A stretch of DNA of 7,935 bases, taken from contig DAOUPF010000052.1 in assembly GCA_030626265.1 (NCBI GenBank), positions 1-7,935 of the forward strand, given 5' to 3'. A program made the translations under genes and the position numbers. Position 1 is the stretch's first letter. Each line of letters starts with the position of its first letter. Source of the DNA: Sulfurovum sp. (lineage in GTDB: Bacteria > Campylobacterota > Campylobacteria > Campylobacterales > Sulfurovaceae). This document shows positions 7,594 to 7,935 of the stretch, one piece after another. The notes under the pieces are model-generated. The model ran no database searches. It saw only the letters and a list, made by a program, of their open reading frames with translations, and was not told the origin of the DNA.

Positions 7594-7602
7594 ATTATAG
7601 CA
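7594..7602 (-). promoter_or_regulatory. Extended -10 promoter of efp
   Basis: TGCTATAAT on the minus strand is a perfect extended -10 and sits 26 bases upstream of the ATG. The start would be near 7587, giving a leader of about 20 bases with AAGGA. The -35 zone coincides with the tandem repeat at 7611-7626, which supplies only weak matches (TTTAAC at a 19-base spacing). Confidence 0.6.
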
Positions 7603-7610
7603 GATGGTTG

Positions 7611-7626
7611 GTTAAAGCGTTAAAGC
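7611..7626. repeat. Perfect tandem repeat, 2 x GTTAAAGC
   Basis: Two exact 8-base copies, 7611-7618 and 7619-7626, abut each other over the expected -35 region of the efp promoter. It could be a small regulator site or slippage product. Nothing in the sequence decides between them. Confidence 0.6.
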
Positions 7627-7673
7627 AGTAACATATCTATCATCAGTAAAAAATTCTTAGTATTCCTTATATT

Positions 7674-7724
7674 TATGATATAATAGGTCATGGTGGGGGT
7701 ATATTTATTTCAGGATATATCATA
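7674..7724. repeat. Inverted repeat overlapping the lipoprotein promoter
   Basis: TATGATATA (7674-7682) is the exact inverse of TATATCATA (7716-7724), 33 bases apart. The first arm overlaps the -10 element. The arms are nearly all A/T, so chance is a real possibility. An operator pair would be one reading. Confidence 0.3.
7676..7684 (+). promoter_or_regulatory. Extended -10 promoter reading toward the lipoprotein
   Basis: TGATATAAT on the plus strand is a perfect extended -10 preceded by T-rich runs, with no clear -35. The start would be near 7690-7691, leaving a leader of about 109 bases before the lipoprotein ATG. A later TATAAA/TATAAC region (7747-7759) could give a shorter transcript. 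Confidence 0.5.
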
Positions 7725-7778
7725 GATTATCTTATTCAAAACAACATATAAATTATAACCTCTTAATATTTTAGTTTT

Positions 7779-7808
7779 AATGAAAGTATGGAGTAGAAAA
7801 TGAAAGTA
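7779..7808 (+). repeat. Direct repeat AATGAAAGTA spanning the lipoprotein start
   Basis: The 10-base sequence AATGAAAGTA occurs at 7779-7788 and again at 7799-7808, where it includes the lipoprotein start codon. The ribosome site GGAG (7790-7793) lies between the copies. The upstream ATG opens a 7-codon frame whose TGA overlaps the real ATG. Confidence 0.5.
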
Positions 7809-7935
7809 GTTCAAAAGAATGTAGTCTGGTTTTTTCTTATTTTGATCTTTGTTTCCATGATAGGTTGTAGCGGAGGGGGAGGCTCAATAAATAATCCTCC
7901 TGTAGCTGATACCCATAGTATCTCTACTAATGAAG
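7800..7935 (+). CDS. Lipoprotein, probably with cadherin/Ig-like repeats (partial, 3' end outside window)
   Basis: Only the first 45 codons are present. The start ATG at 7800 has GGAG six bases upstream. Residues 1-22 form a lipoprotein signal peptide (MKVVQKN, a WFFLILIFV core, then SMIG) and C23 is the expected lipidated cysteine, so the protein should be anchored in the membrane and possibly surface exposed. After the Cys comes a flexible SGGGGS stretch and then NNPPVADTHSISTNE. That pattern is typical of the start of bacterial cadherin-like/Big_9 domains in large repeat adhesins (PPVAxDxxxxTxED). The repeat assignment is inference from this short segment. The gene runs divergently from efp with its own promoter. 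Confidence 0.82.
   Translation, partial: MKVVQKNVVWFFLILIFVSMIGCSGGGGSINNPPVADTHSISTNE

Noticed and set aside
1..7935. CRISPR array, toxin-antitoxin, restriction, retron or other novel defence system
   Set aside because: No spaced repeats, reverse transcriptase, nuclease or small paired genes are visible. All long frames are accounted for by housekeeping or envelope proteins.

Overview
The window is an AT-rich stretch of a bacterial chromosome carrying mostly housekeeping genes. DnaE, EF-P and a DJ-1/YajL-like protein sit in short, mostly same-strand units with Shine-Dalgarno (SD) sequences and T/A-rich, TATAAT-type promoters that lack a clear -35 box. The protein sequences and promoter style suggest a Campylobacterota bacterium (Sulfurovum/Sulfurimonas-like). 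That placement is inference from the sequence, not a database result.

Layout, left to right. Positions 1-36 hold what looks like the 5' half of a minus-strand tRNA, possibly Arg(UCU), cut by the window edge and with an odd D-arm. Next, all on the minus strand, come a small exported basic and Tyr/Arg-rich protein (64-705), full-length dnaE (766-4320), a 572-residue exported protein with a YdgA/DUF945-like C-terminus (4424-6142), and a DJ-1/YajL-family protein (6172-6735). The last two are 29 bases apart and probably form one transcript from an extended -10 promoter at 6765-6773. A 265-base gap (6736-7000) holds no gene but is full of repeats: a long imperfect inverted repeat just after efp, a smaller hairpin, and a 19-base near-identical direct repeat. 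Then efp (7001-7567, minus) is followed by a divergent promoter region and, on the plus strand, the first 45 codons of a lipoprotein (7800 to the window end). Its start resembles the linker into bacterial cadherin/Ig-like repeats.

The genes do not obviously form one pathway. They cover replication (DnaE), translation (EF-P), stress or protein repair (DJ-1-like), and three envelope proteins of unknown role. I do not see a defence system, CRISPR array, insertion sequence with transposase, or biosynthetic cluster. The items most worth a second look are the repeat-rich efp downstream gap, the unusual exported Tyr/Arg-rich protein, the tRNA-like edge fragment, and the lipoprotein leader with its possible leaderless mini-ORF.
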